Below are positions 1-5,627 of a DNA stretch of 5,627 bases, piece by piece. Every line of letters begins with the position of its first letter. Within the stretch, counting starts at the first letter, position 1. The notes beneath the pieces were generated by a model. The model saw only the letters and a list, made by a program, of their open reading frames with translations. It had not been told where the DNA came from and made no database searches. The translations under genes were made by a program, and so were the position numbers. This DNA comes from an uncultured Alphaproteobacteria bacterium (GTDB lineage Bacteria; Pseudomonadota; Alphaproteobacteria; Rhizobiales; Rhizobiaceae): contig CAKMZG010000136.1 in NCBI GenBank assembly GCA_929200335.1, positions 812 through 6,438 of the forward strand. Direction: 5' to 3'.

Positions 1-233
1 GTTTTACTTCCAATATCTTCTATCCAATTTTTAACTTGGCACTCATTTGCCACATCTACCTTTGCAACAGACATGTCAAATTTTGATCCGGCATCACTTG
101 CTGTTTTATTGTGTGCTTCATCAATTCCGCATAAAAATGTTTTAGCACCACGCTCTGCAAAATATAAAGCGGCGGCTAGACCTATCCCACTGGAGCCCGT
201 TACAACTGCAATTTTACCTTTAAATTCGACCAT
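1..233 (-). CDS. SDR-family oxidoreductase, N-terminal part (possible fructuronate/mannonate oxidoreductase)
   Basis: The first 77 codons of a short-chain dehydrogenase/reductase; the rest lies beyond the left edge of the window. The protein starts MVEFKGKIAVVTGSSGIG. Residues 12-18 (TGSSGIG) are the TGxxxGxG dinucleotide-binding turn after strand 1. Asp38 sits near the end of strand 2, where an acidic residue usually favours NAD(H) over NADP(H). Asp60-Val61 is the usual adenine-contacting pair. The catalytic Ser-Tyr-Lys lies outside the window, so activity cannot be judged. The ATG is preceded by GAGG about 6 nt upstream, and the start lies 24 nt after the stop of the UxuA-like gene, which points to co-transcription. 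Some bacteria, such as Bacillus subtilis with YjmF/UxuB, use an SDR enzyme to interconvert D-fructuronate and D-mannonate. Next to uxuA this is the best guess, but another sugar-acid or gluconate dehydrogenase is possible. The SDR call is firm; the substrate is inferred. Confidence 0.88.
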   Translation of the reverse strand, partial: MVEFKGKIAVVTGSSGIGLAAALYFAERGAKTFLCGIDEAHNKTASDAGSKFDMSVAKVDVANECQVKNWIEDIGSK

Positions 234-257
234 ATTATTACCTCAAATAGATGTTGA

Positions 258-1310
258 TCATTTTACTTGTTCAATAAGCGCTTTCATATAGCCAATGGCA
301 AAACTTTTACCAGCATGCCAAGGTGCTGCGCATTCTAATTCAGGCGTGTGATCTGGTATAAGTACGCCTTGATAATTGCATTCTTTAAGAATTTTTATGA
401 TACGCGCCATATCTATGTCACCCTCATCAATAAAAACCTCATGATAGTTTGGAATTTTCCCCTTAACATTTCTAAAATGAATATAGCCAATTCGATCGTT
501 TTTTGCGAATTCTTCAACGGTCGCATAAATATTTCCATCGCTCATTTCTTGTAGACAGCCAAGACAAAGCTCTGCAGTGTTATACTTTGATGAATTGATT
601 TCAAAAGCTCTACGATAGGCATCATGTGAATTTATAAGTTTAGCGGATAATCTTAATGCATCTACCGGCGGATCATCTGGATGGGCAGCAATTATCACAC
701 CGGCCTCTTCAGCCACAGGTAATATGTCATTCAAAAATCTAGTATAGCGATCCCAAATTTGCATATTGGATACTGGTGATTGAAGATCTGGCCCCAGTTT
801 ATCTTTATAAGCCATATTCCACACTTGACCAACTGGAATAGGTTTATCACTATCAATTGCATTTTTATCAAACCCAACAGACATTGCCCCGCCGCGTGCA
901 AAGGGGCCTCGTATCCAACCCCACACACCGGTTACTGAGAAATTATATCCAATACAAGGAACGCCCGCCTTGCCAGCTGCACGAATGATGCGTTTGATAT
1001 GCTCAATTTGCTCGTCGCGCCTTGGCCCATCTAATAGAACATCATGCCAATGACGCACGGCAAAATTTTCAATGGCTGCTAATTTTAAATTATAAGCTGC
1101 CATATCATTAATTAGGGTTTTGAAAAAATCTTCAGTCCAGTCATCATTTTGCCCCATCCCCCAACTGTCATCATTGTTGTTGGCTAATTGTGGATTGGCT
1201 GAAAAATAATCTTCTAAATGTGCAACTATATGTGTGACACCAAGTTGTTGTGCAAATTGGTAATGCTCCTTATTTAGCATTTGTCGATAAAGCCCTAGGC
1301 CAATCTCCAT
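258..1310 (-). CDS. UxuA-family mannonate dehydratase-like protein (diverged paralog)
   Basis: A 350-residue TIM-barrel protein of the UxuA/mannonate dehydratase family. It shares a recognisable C-terminal half with the neighbouring uxuA product: HPDDPP at 210-215, CLGC at 249-252, HFRN at 278-281 and PDH at 319-321. By alignment, His210, Cys249, His278 and Asp320 correspond to the divalent-metal site of the family and His321 to a catalytic histidine. It differs in two ways. The PDHGH motif is PDHTP here, and the conserved Tyr of the NPGYSAIG motif is replaced, with the aligned stretch reading AGKSFAIG (333-340). It is also shorter, because the middle insertion of classical UxuA (about 140-210) is reduced. 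The start at 1310 is supported by GAGGG 7 nt upstream. It sits 29 nt after uxuA and 24 nt before the SDR gene in the same operon. It may dehydrate a different sugar acid, or act as an isomerase or epimerase like other xylose-isomerase-like barrels. Family membership is well supported; function is not. Confidence 0.87.
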   Translation of the reverse strand: MEIGLGLYRQMLNKEHYQFAQQLGVTHIVAHLEDYFSANPQLANNNDDSWGMGQNDDWTEDFFKTLINDMAAYNLKLAAIENFAVRHWHDVLLDGPRRDEQIEHIKRIIRAAGKAGVPCIGYNFSVTGVWGWIRGPFARGGAMSVGFDKNAIDSDKPIPVGQVWNMAYKDKLGPDLQSPVSNMQIWDRYTRFLNDILPVAEEAGVIIAAHPDDPPVDALRLSAKLINSHDAYRRAFEINSSKYNTAELCLGCLQEMSDGNIYATVEEFAKNDRIGYIHFRNVKGKIPNYHEVFIDEGDIDMARIIKILKECNYQGVLIPDHTPELECAAPWHAGKSFAIGYMKALIEQVK

Positions 1311-1339
1311 AATATATCCCTCAGTCTAATTTACTTTAA

Positions 1340-2524
1340 TTACACTTTGTTTGCTTCGGATTTTAGCGCCATCATAATTCCGCGCAATTCTGCCAAACCT
1401 TTTAGTCGCCCAATTGCAGAATAACCTGGGTTAGTTTTTTTGTTAATATCATCCAGTAGTAAATGACCGTGATCTGGACGCATTGGAATTTGCCAATCTG
1501 CTCGACCTTCTGATTCGCGACGATTTTCTTCTGCTAATAAAAGCTTTACAACTTCAACCATATCGGTCGATCCTGCCAAATGGTCATCTTCAAAAAATGC
1601 TCCGCTTTCCTCACGCTTAACATTGCGCAAATGCGCAAAATGAATACGTGGAGAAAATTCTTTTATCATGGCTGGAATGTCATTATCGGCACGTGCTCCC
1701 AAAGATCCTATACAAAAAGTTATACCATTATTTTCAGCAGGAACAGCATCAAAAATCGTGCGATAATCATCTGCAGTACTTAAGACGCGCGGTAAGCCAA
1801 ATAATGAAAATGGCGGATCATCTGGGTGCAAACACATCCGCAATCCATATTCTTCTGCAACTGGAATTATAGCTTTAAGAAATTTAATAAGATTTTTTTG
1901 CAGTTTGGCACTATCAATGTCATCATATTCAGCAATTTTTGCCGCAATGCCAGTACGACTATGGTTAAGTTCTGAACCAGGCAATCCGCTTATAATGTTA
2001 CTCTCCAAGACATTAATTTCTGCCTTATCAAATGTTTTAAATCTTGCTTTGGCGGCTGCTACTTGTAAAACATTGTAGTCGGCTTCGGCATTTTTACGCC
2101 TTAATACAAAAATATCATAGGCTGCAAAGTCTATAGGATCAAAACGAAGTGCTAATCCACCATTCTCTGTTTTATAACACAGATCAGTTCGTGTCCAATC
2201 AACGACAGGCATGAAATTATAGCAAATTGCCTTTATTCCAGCCTTTGCTAAATTTTTCATGGTTACAATAAATCTATCAATAGCAGCGGGTGCTTCATCA
2301 TTATCCAGTTTTATACTGGCATGTACGGGAATGCTCTCCACCACTGACCAAGTTAGTCCCGAATTTTCAATTAAGGTTTTGCGCGCTAGAATATCTTCAA
2401 GTGGCCATACTCGGCCGTCATATATTTCATGCAGCGCTGTAACAATAGCATTTGCACCTGTTTGCTTTATATGATCAAGACTTACAAGATCGTTTGGACC
2501 ATACCACCGCCAAGATTGCAACAT
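1340..2524 (-). CDS. uxuA: Mannonate dehydratase UxuA
   Basis: D-mannonate dehydratase (EC 4.2.1.8), a cytoplasmic metal-dependent enzyme converting D-mannonate to 2-dehydro-3-deoxy-D-gluconate in glucuronate breakdown. The 394-residue product matches E. coli UxuA in length and across its whole course. It has MLQSWRWYGPND at the N-terminus, VVESIPVH at 61-68, CYNFMPVVDWTRTD at 101-114, HPDDPP at 233-238, CIGS at 271-274, HLRN at 298-301, RPDHGH at 349-354 and NPGYSAIGRLKGLAE at 365-379. His233, Cys271, His298 and Asp351 fit the family's metal ligands; His352 and Tyr368 fit its catalytic residues. The frame stays open upstream to an ATG at 2575. The start at 2524 was chosen because family members begin with this M-x-x-[ST]-W-R-W-Y-G-P sequence and because GGAG lies 6 nt before it. 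It is the first gene of the minus-strand operon, divergent from the gntR-type regulator that probably controls it. Confidence 0.96.
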   Translation of the reverse strand: MLQSWRWYGPNDLVSLDHIKQTGANAIVTALHEIYDGRVWPLEDILARKTLIENSGLTWSVVESIPVHASIKLDNDEAPAAIDRFIVTMKNLAKAGIKAICYNFMPVVDWTRTDLCYKTENGGLALRFDPIDFAAYDIFVLRRKNAEADYNVLQVAAAKARFKTFDKAEINVLESNIISGLPGSELNHSRTGIAAKIAEYDDIDSAKLQKNLIKFLKAIIPVAEEYGLRMCLHPDDPPFSLFGLPRVLSTADDYRTIFDAVPAENNGITFCIGSLGARADNDIPAMIKEFSPRIHFAHLRNVKREESGAFFEDDHLAGSTDMVEVVKLLLAEENRRESEGRADWQIPMRPDHGHLLLDDINKKTNPGYSAIGRLKGLAELRGIMMALKSEANKV

Positions 2525-2552
2525 ATTTTTCTCCATTTTTATAGAATTCATT

Positions 2553-2567
2553 ATTGGTACAACAATT
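2553..2567. promoter_or_regulatory. Operator-like site O1 for a FadR/UxuR-type regulator, uxuA side
   Basis: ATTGGTACAACAAT (2553-2566) is an imperfect palindrome. Read with a 2-nt spacer, its arms ATTGGT and AACAAT match as an inverted repeat at five of six positions. The E. coli UxuR/ExuR operator, as I recall it, is close to ATTGGT-AT-ACCAAT, which has the same left arm and spacing. It also fits the general FadR-family pattern TNGTNNNACNA (2555-2565). It lies 29 bp upstream of the uxuA start codon, directly downstream of the TATAAT box, where a bound repressor would block initiation. The site was recognised by eye; binding by the adjacent regulator is inferred. Confidence 0.6.
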
Positions 2568-2573
2568 GCAAAC

Positions 2574-2584
2574 ATTATATTATA
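2574..2584 (-). promoter_or_regulatory. Candidate -10 box of the uxuA operon promoter
   Basis: On the minus strand this reads TATAATATAAT, two overlapping perfect sigma-70 -10 hexamers (2584-2579 and 2579-2574). The best upstream -35 candidate, TTGAAG at 2605-2600, is 15 nt from the first hexamer and 20 nt from the second, so the spacing is poor and the -35 is unsure. Either hexamer would place the transcription start at about 2567-2572, beside or inside the operator-like site at 2553-2567, leaving a leader of about 45 nt before uxuA. Confidence 0.45.
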
Positions 2585-2713
2585 TCAAGCTAAACATTCC
2601 TTCAATATCTACAAACTCATAAATTCTAAATTTTCATATAATTATTTGATTTAACTAAATAAATTATTTTTTAAAATTTTTCTTGCAACAAGTTTAAAAA
2701 TAGGCCAAGATTT

Positions 2714-2728
2714 ATTAGTCCAACAAAT
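2714..2728. promoter_or_regulatory. Operator-like site O2 for a FadR-type regulator, regulator side
   Basis: ATTAGT-CCA-ACAAAT is an inverted repeat with six-base arms that match at five of six positions. It contains the FadR-family pattern TNGTNNNACNA at 2716-2726. Its first 14 bases agree with the uxuA-side site at 11 of 14 positions in the same orientation. It ends about 9 bp before the regulator's ATG and abuts the ribosome binding site, which suggests negative autoregulation. AT-rich context lowers certainty, but two similar sites flanking one divergent region are less likely to be chance than one alone. Confidence 0.5.
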
Positions 2729-2737
2729 AGGAAGATT

Positions 2738-3463
2738 ATGAAAAAAATTCTTAATGATCGCGACATGAAAAGTCAGCAAAAACCACAAAGAGAAGCGAGT
2801 GCGGTTGATCTTCTTGTCCAGTCTATTAAGCGCTATATTCAAGAGCAGAATTTAGTTGCAGGCAATAGCCTTCCTACAGAACGTGAATTGGGTGAGAAGT
2901 TTAATGTTGCACGCAATACAGTACGTGAAGCGATCCGTATATTAAAAGCCTATGGCGTAATTGAAGTACGCCCTAAGGTTGGCGCCATTATTGTTAATCG
3001 CCATATGGATGCAGCGTTAAATCTATTTTCTTTTCAGCTGAATATCTCAAAAGAAACATTTCAAGATATTCAAGGCTTTCGTAGATTAATCGAAGTGGGT
3101 TCTGTTGATAAAATATTCGCTAATTTAAAACCTAAGGATATAGAAAATTTAAGCCTCATTAATGATAAAATTTTGAAAGCAAAGTCAGTAAATGAGGCGG
3201 CGCAAATTGATTTTGAATTTCATGCAACTTTATTGGAAATTGCCAATAATGAAACTGTATTAAATGTATATAATACAATGAAATCAGTCATCGTGCGCTT
3301 GATGGAAACGGGTAAAAATGTGGATGGATTAGAAGCAACCTTTGAGGTTCATCTTCGCGTAATTAATGCACTTCGGACCCGTGATAGATTGGCCTTTCAA
3401 TTTTATATGTCAGGCCACTTAGATCAAGGCCTAACTTATATTGAAAGTTCAACAAATTCTTAA
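2738..3463 (+). CDS. GntR-family transcriptional regulator, FadR/FCD subfamily (UxuR/ExuR-like)
   Basis: A 241-residue DNA-binding regulator. Residues about 20-86 form the GntR winged helix: SLPTERELGEKFNVARNTVR (44-63) covers the recognition helix region, then a hairpin wing ends near VGAIIV. Residues about 105-235 form the all-helical FCD effector domain. Asp158, His162 (D-x3-H), His205 and His227 match the metal site typical of FCD proteins, so a metal-assisted carboxylate ligand is likely. The start at 2738 is preceded by AGGAAG 3 nt before the ATG; the later Met10 has no such site. Length is normal for the subfamily and the C-terminus looks complete. It is divergent from the uxuA operon and is followed after one base by the binding-protein remnant. 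The most likely role is a local repressor released by a hexuronate pathway intermediate. The ligand is not visible from sequence, so no gene symbol is given. Confidence 0.93.
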   Translation: MKKILNDRDMKSQQKPQREASAVDLLVQSIKRYIQEQNLVAGNSLPTERELGEKFNVARNTVREAIRILKAYGVIEVRPKVGAIIVNRHMDAALNLFSFQLNISKETFQDIQGFRRLIEVGSVDKIFANLKPKDIENLSLINDKILKAKSVNEAAQIDFEFHATLLEIANNETVLNVYNTMKSVIVRLMETGKNVDGLEATFEVHLRVINALRTRDRLAFQFYMSGHLDQGLTYIESSTNS

Positions 3464-3464
3464 A

Positions 3465-4283
3465 ATGAATAATACACTGACTGGCATATCTTTATTCGAA
3501 GCTAATACTCATAGCAAGCCAGAAAAGGAAATTAACTTGATCGACACATATATTTCACGCGGTGTTGATGCAATTGTGATTTCACCAGTTTCTAAAGTAG
3601 CCTCCATTCCTGCACTTAAACGTGCTCGTGACAAGGGCATTAAGATTGTTACATATAACTCAACAATTGAAGAAGAAAGCATTCCTTCTTCATATTTAAA
3701 TTCAAAGCAACGTGATCTTGGCAATTCAACCGGCAAACTAGCGGCAGCCTTTATTAAAGAAAAATTAGGCGGTAAGGCTAATGTTGCAACGCTTGGCTTT
3801 AAAGCGCTATTGCCAGAAATTTCGGCAGACCGCGTTGATGGTTTTCTTGAAGAGGCCGGCAAAAACAATGCGCTTAATGTCGTTTCACAGCAAGATGCAT
3901 GGTTGGCTGAAAAAGCTGTTCAAGTTGCAGGCGATATTATTACGGCGAATCCTGAGATTAATGTGATCTATGCGGCGAATGAAGGTGGCACTGTTGGTGC
4001 TGTTCAGGCGGTTCGTAATGCTGGTAAAGCTGGTCAAATTTTTGTTTTTGGTGTAGATGGAACAGAACAATTGTTAAACTTTATTTTAGATGATGACAAT
4101 GTTTTGCAAGCGGTAACAGCACAACAACCATTCGTTATGGGTGAGCTTGCAATTAAAGCCGCTATTTCTGCTGTTAAGGGCGAAAGCGTTGAGAAAAAAG
4201 TTATTGTACCTGTGCTTGGCTTGTCGCGTACAGACCCTAAGGGCGCTGAAGAATTTTTAAGTTATCTTAAATCTCTTAACTAA
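3465..4283 (+). CDS. Sugar ABC transporter substrate-binding protein, 5'-truncated (possible pseudogene)
   Basis: The 272 codons encode most of a periplasmic sugar-binding protein of the ribose/galactose-binding type (Peripla_BP_4, CUT2 transporters). Seen here are a helix and strand of the first lobe ending GVDAIVISP (33-41), the hinge-side strand IKIVTYNS (59-66), ADRVDGFLEEAG (121-132), the second-lobe part INVIYAANEGGTVGAVQAV (165-183), FGVDGTEQ (195-202), AVTAQQPFVMGELA (216-229) and the C-terminal PVLGLSRTDPKGAEEF region. Family members are usually about 310-340 residues and begin with a signal peptide and the first beta-strand plus helix of lobe 1. Both are absent, roughly 50-60 residues. 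The ATG at 3465 has no ribosome binding site and follows the regulator's TAA by one base. A TTG at 3441, overlapping the regulator gene, would add only eight residues that still lack a signal peptide. The frame is otherwise intact. A deletion fusing the two genes is the simplest reading; without export it could not serve the transporter. Confidence 0.8.
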   Translation: MNNTLTGISLFEANTHSKPEKEINLIDTYISRGVDAIVISPVSKVASIPALKRARDKGIKIVTYNSTIEEESIPSSYLNSKQRDLGNSTGKLAAAFIKEKLGGKANVATLGFKALLPEISADRVDGFLEEAGKNNALNVVSQQDAWLAEKAVQVAGDIITANPEINVIYAANEGGTVGAVQAVRNAGKAGQIFVFGVDGTEQLLNFILDDDNVLQAVTAQQPFVMGELAIKAAISAVKGESVEKKVIVPVLGLSRTDPKGAEEFLSYLKSLN

Positions 4284-4292
4284 TCATCATTT

Positions 4293-4319
4293 GCAAGCGG
4301 GCAAAACAACCCCGCTTGC
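4293..4319 (+). promoter_or_regulatory. Stem-loop between binding-protein and ATPase genes
   Basis: GCAAGCGGG (4293-4301) and CCCGCTTGC (4311-4319) form a perfect 9-bp stem with a 9-nt loop, GC-rich in an AT-rich region, 9 nt after the binding-protein stop codon. No run of T follows (TCTTCATATC), so it is a poor intrinsic terminator for the plus strand. Hairpins at this place in ABC operons commonly protect the binding-protein message or attenuate downstream expression, giving more binding protein than ATPase. That role is inferred from position. Confidence 0.75.
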
Positions 4320-4377
4320 TCTTCATATCTGGCAGGATACTATTTTTGCTGCTATAAAAATTATTTCGAGCAATCCT

Positions 4378-5627
4378 ATGAATGCAATAGTTAATACAAA
4401 TAAGCTAACCAAGACTTATGGCAATGTGGTAGCGCTTGATGATTTTACTCACCAATTTGAACCCTCACGCATTCATGCTTTAATGGGCAAAAATGGATCA
4501 GGTAAATCTACCCTAGTTAAAATTCTAGCAGGTGTAGTACAATCTACAGATGGTTCTGTAGCATTAAATAATAATAAGGTTGTTTTTAATTCACCTGCGG
4601 ATGCATTGAATGCAAATGTTGTAACTGTTCATCAAGAGTTAAGTTTGGCACCCGAACTTTCCGTTACAGAAAATATTTATTTGGGGCGCTTGCCAAAGAA
4701 AAAAGTGCTGGGTATTGGATGTATCGATTGGAAACAAGCGCACCAACAAACGCAAGAATTGTTAACAATGATGGGCTTAGATATTTCGCCTGATAGAGTC
4801 GTTGACACCTTAAGTGTAGGCCAACAACAGACGATTGAAATTGCCAAGGCCATGTCCTTTAACCCCTCTTTGCTATTGTTAGATGAGCCAACGAGCGCTC
4901 TTGCAAGTAAAGAGGTTGAAATGTTATTTAGCCTACTGCGTCGTTTGAAAGATAATGGCGTGACCATGATGTATATTTCTCATAGAATGTCAGAATTAGC
5001 AGAAATTGCCGATACTGTCACAGTACTTCGTGATGGCAAGCATATTGGCTCCGTTGAAATGGCTAATACAAACAATCAAGAGATTGTGGATATGATGTTT
5101 GGCGATGTGGCCAATGCACGTCCAAAGGGACGAAGCAGAACAATTGATGCCTCGAATCCAATTCTTGAGATTAAAAATCTTACGAAAAAAAATACATTTA
5201 AAAATATAAATTTAAATCTATATCGTGGTGAGGTATTAGGAATTGCTGGCATGTTAGGCGCAGGGCGTACAGAACTTCTACGGTCCATTTTTGGTGCCGA
5301 TAAATTTGATAGTGGAGAGATTAATTTTAACGGCAAAGCAATTAAAACTCCTCACCCGCGTATGATGAATAATCTAGGTCTTGGCTATACACCTGAAAAT
5401 CGCAAAGAAGAGGGTTTGGTTCAAATCCATTCAATTCATAAAAACCTTTCCATGGCCAGTTTAGATAAAAATGCACCTAAAGGCATTCTCACAAATAAAA
5501 TTGAAAAATTTGGCGTTAAACTGCAAATAGAACAGTTGCAAATTAAACTTGGCAGTGATGCTGATCCCGTGAGTTCTTTATCTGGCGGCAATCAACAAAA
5601 AGTAGTCATTGGCAATTGGCTTAATAC
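4378..5627 (+). CDS. Sugar ABC transporter ATP-binding protein, RbsA/MglA type (3' end beyond window)
   Basis: The first 416 codons of a double-ATPase subunit that powers CUT2 sugar uptake at the inner face of the cytoplasmic membrane; full-length members have about 490-510 residues. The first nucleotide-binding domain is complete: Walker A GKNGSGKST (37-45), Q-loop Gln86 in VHQELSL, signature LSVGQQQ (145-151), Walker B LLLLDEPT (165-172) and switch His202. The second domain begins near 262. As is normal for this family it has a degenerate Walker A, GMLGAGRTEL (291-300), without the lysine. It then has YTPENRKEEGLV (337-348) and signature LSGGNQQK (401-408); its Walker B lies outside the window. 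The ATG at 4378 fits the family N-terminus, though only a weak GAG lies 7 nt upstream. It follows the binding-protein remnant by 94 bp including the stem-loop; permease genes probably follow. The subfamily is clear. The imported sugar is unknown, a uronate or related sugar being suggested by the neighbouring genes. Confidence 0.95.
   Translation, partial: MNAIVNTNKLTKTYGNVVALDDFTHQFEPSRIHALMGKNGSGKSTLVKILAGVVQSTDGSVALNNNKVVFNSPADALNANVVTVHQELSLAPELSVTENIYLGRLPKKKVLGIGCIDWKQAHQQTQELLTMMGLDISPDRVVDTLSVGQQQTIEIAKAMSFNPSLLLLDEPTSALASKEVEMLFSLLRRLKDNGVTMMYISHRMSELAEIADTVTVLRDGKHIGSVEMANTNNQEIVDMMFGDVANARPKGRSRTIDASNPILEIKNLTKKNTFKNINLNLYRGEVLGIAGMLGAGRTELLRSIFGADKFDSGEINFNGKAIKTPHPRMMNNLGLGYTPENRKEEGLVQIHSIHKNLSMASLDKNAPKGILTNKIEKFGVKLQIEQLQIKLGSDADPVSSLSGGNQQKVVIGNWLN

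Larger units (their letters stand above)
2525..2737. promoter_or_regulatory. Divergent control region between uxuA operon and GntR regulator
   Basis: A very AT-rich 213-bp intergenic region separates the start codons of uxuA (minus) and the regulator gene (plus). It must hold the promoters of both units. It carries two operator-like sites near its ends and a clear TATAAT for the uxuA direction, annotated separately. For the plus direction the best candidate I see is TTGCAA at 2683-2688, followed about 18 nt later by AAGATT (2707-2712). This is weak and AT-richness makes chance matches easy. The regulator's ribosome binding site AGGAAG lies just before its ATG. No gene of convincing quality lies here. 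Confidence 0.8.

Noticed and set aside
2525..2575. Longer uxuA start at 2575 adding 17 residues
   Set aside because: The extension MFAIVVPIMN... is unlike family N-termini, would run over the -10/operator area, and the start at 2524 has a well-placed GGAG.
2682..2692. Small palindrome CTTGCAACAAG in the control region
   Set aside because: Only four-base arms with a 3-nt gap and it does not fit TNGTNNNACNA; easily due to chance in AT-rich DNA.
3441..3464. TTG start at 3441 for the binding-protein gene
   Set aside because: It overlaps the regulator's last codons, adds only MKVQQILK, gives no signal peptide and has only a weak, distant AGG upstream. It cannot be fully excluded.
3509..3868. A 119-codon minus-strand open frame opposite the binding-protein gene
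   Set aside because: It lies wholly antisense to a frame with clear family motifs, has no recognisable domain and no ribosome binding site that I could see.
4293..4319. Rho-independent terminator
   Set aside because: The stem is strong but neither side has the T-run needed for intrinsic termination (downstream TCTTCATATC on the plus strand), so it is annotated as a stem-loop only.
5248..5277. Missing Walker A lysine in the second ATPase domain as a defect
   Set aside because: The GxxGAGRTEL form is normal for the C-terminal domain of RbsA/MglA-type ATPases.
4677..5336. Two minus-strand open frames (96 and 86 codons) opposite the ATPase gene
   Set aside because: Both are antisense to a strongly conserved ABC ATPase frame with Walker and signature motifs; they are shadow frames.

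Overview
The window is AT-rich (roughly 40% GC or lower by eye). It reads as a hexuronate catabolism and sugar uptake locus of a Gram-negative bacterium. A FadR-type GntR regulator, tandem UxuA-family genes, an SDR dehydrogenase and a CUT2 sugar ABC transporter together suggest an alphaproteobacterium, probably a low-GC and possibly host-associated member of the Hyphomicrobiales. That placement is inference from gene content; nothing in the window fixes the genus.

Layout: two divergent transcription units share a 213-bp control region (2525-2737). On the minus strand, reading leftward, are a canonical mannonate dehydratase uxuA (2524-1340), a diverged UxuA-family paralog (1310-258) and the N-terminal part of a short-chain dehydrogenase (233-1, cut by the window edge). 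Gaps are only 29 and 24 nt and each gene has a good ribosome binding site, so this is very likely one operon. On the plus strand are a GntR/FCD regulator (2738-3463), a periplasmic sugar-binding protein gene that has lost its 5' end (3465-4283), a strong stem-loop (4293-4319) and the first 416 codons of an RbsA/MglA-type double ATPase (4378 to the window end).

How the genes could work together: the ABC transporter would import a sugar or sugar acid. The SDR would be the likely fructuronate/mannonate oxidoreductase, and UxuA would dehydrate D-mannonate to 2-keto-3-deoxygluconate. The regulator would control both arms through two similar FadR-family operator-like sites, one beside each start codon (2553-2567 and 2714-2728). 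The first lies just downstream of a TATAAT -10 box of the uxuA operon.

Most unusual points: (1) the binding-protein gene has no signal peptide, no first N-lobe segment and no ribosome binding site, and begins one base after the regulator's stop codon, as if a deletion had fused regulator and transporter genes. (2) The UxuA paralog keeps the metal-site residues but lacks the conserved tyrosine and the second histidine of the PDHGH motif, so it may act on another substrate. (3) The paired operator-like sites resemble the UxuR/ExuR and FadR consensus. No mobile element, CRISPR array or RNA gene was seen, and no stretch over 300 bases lacks a gene.
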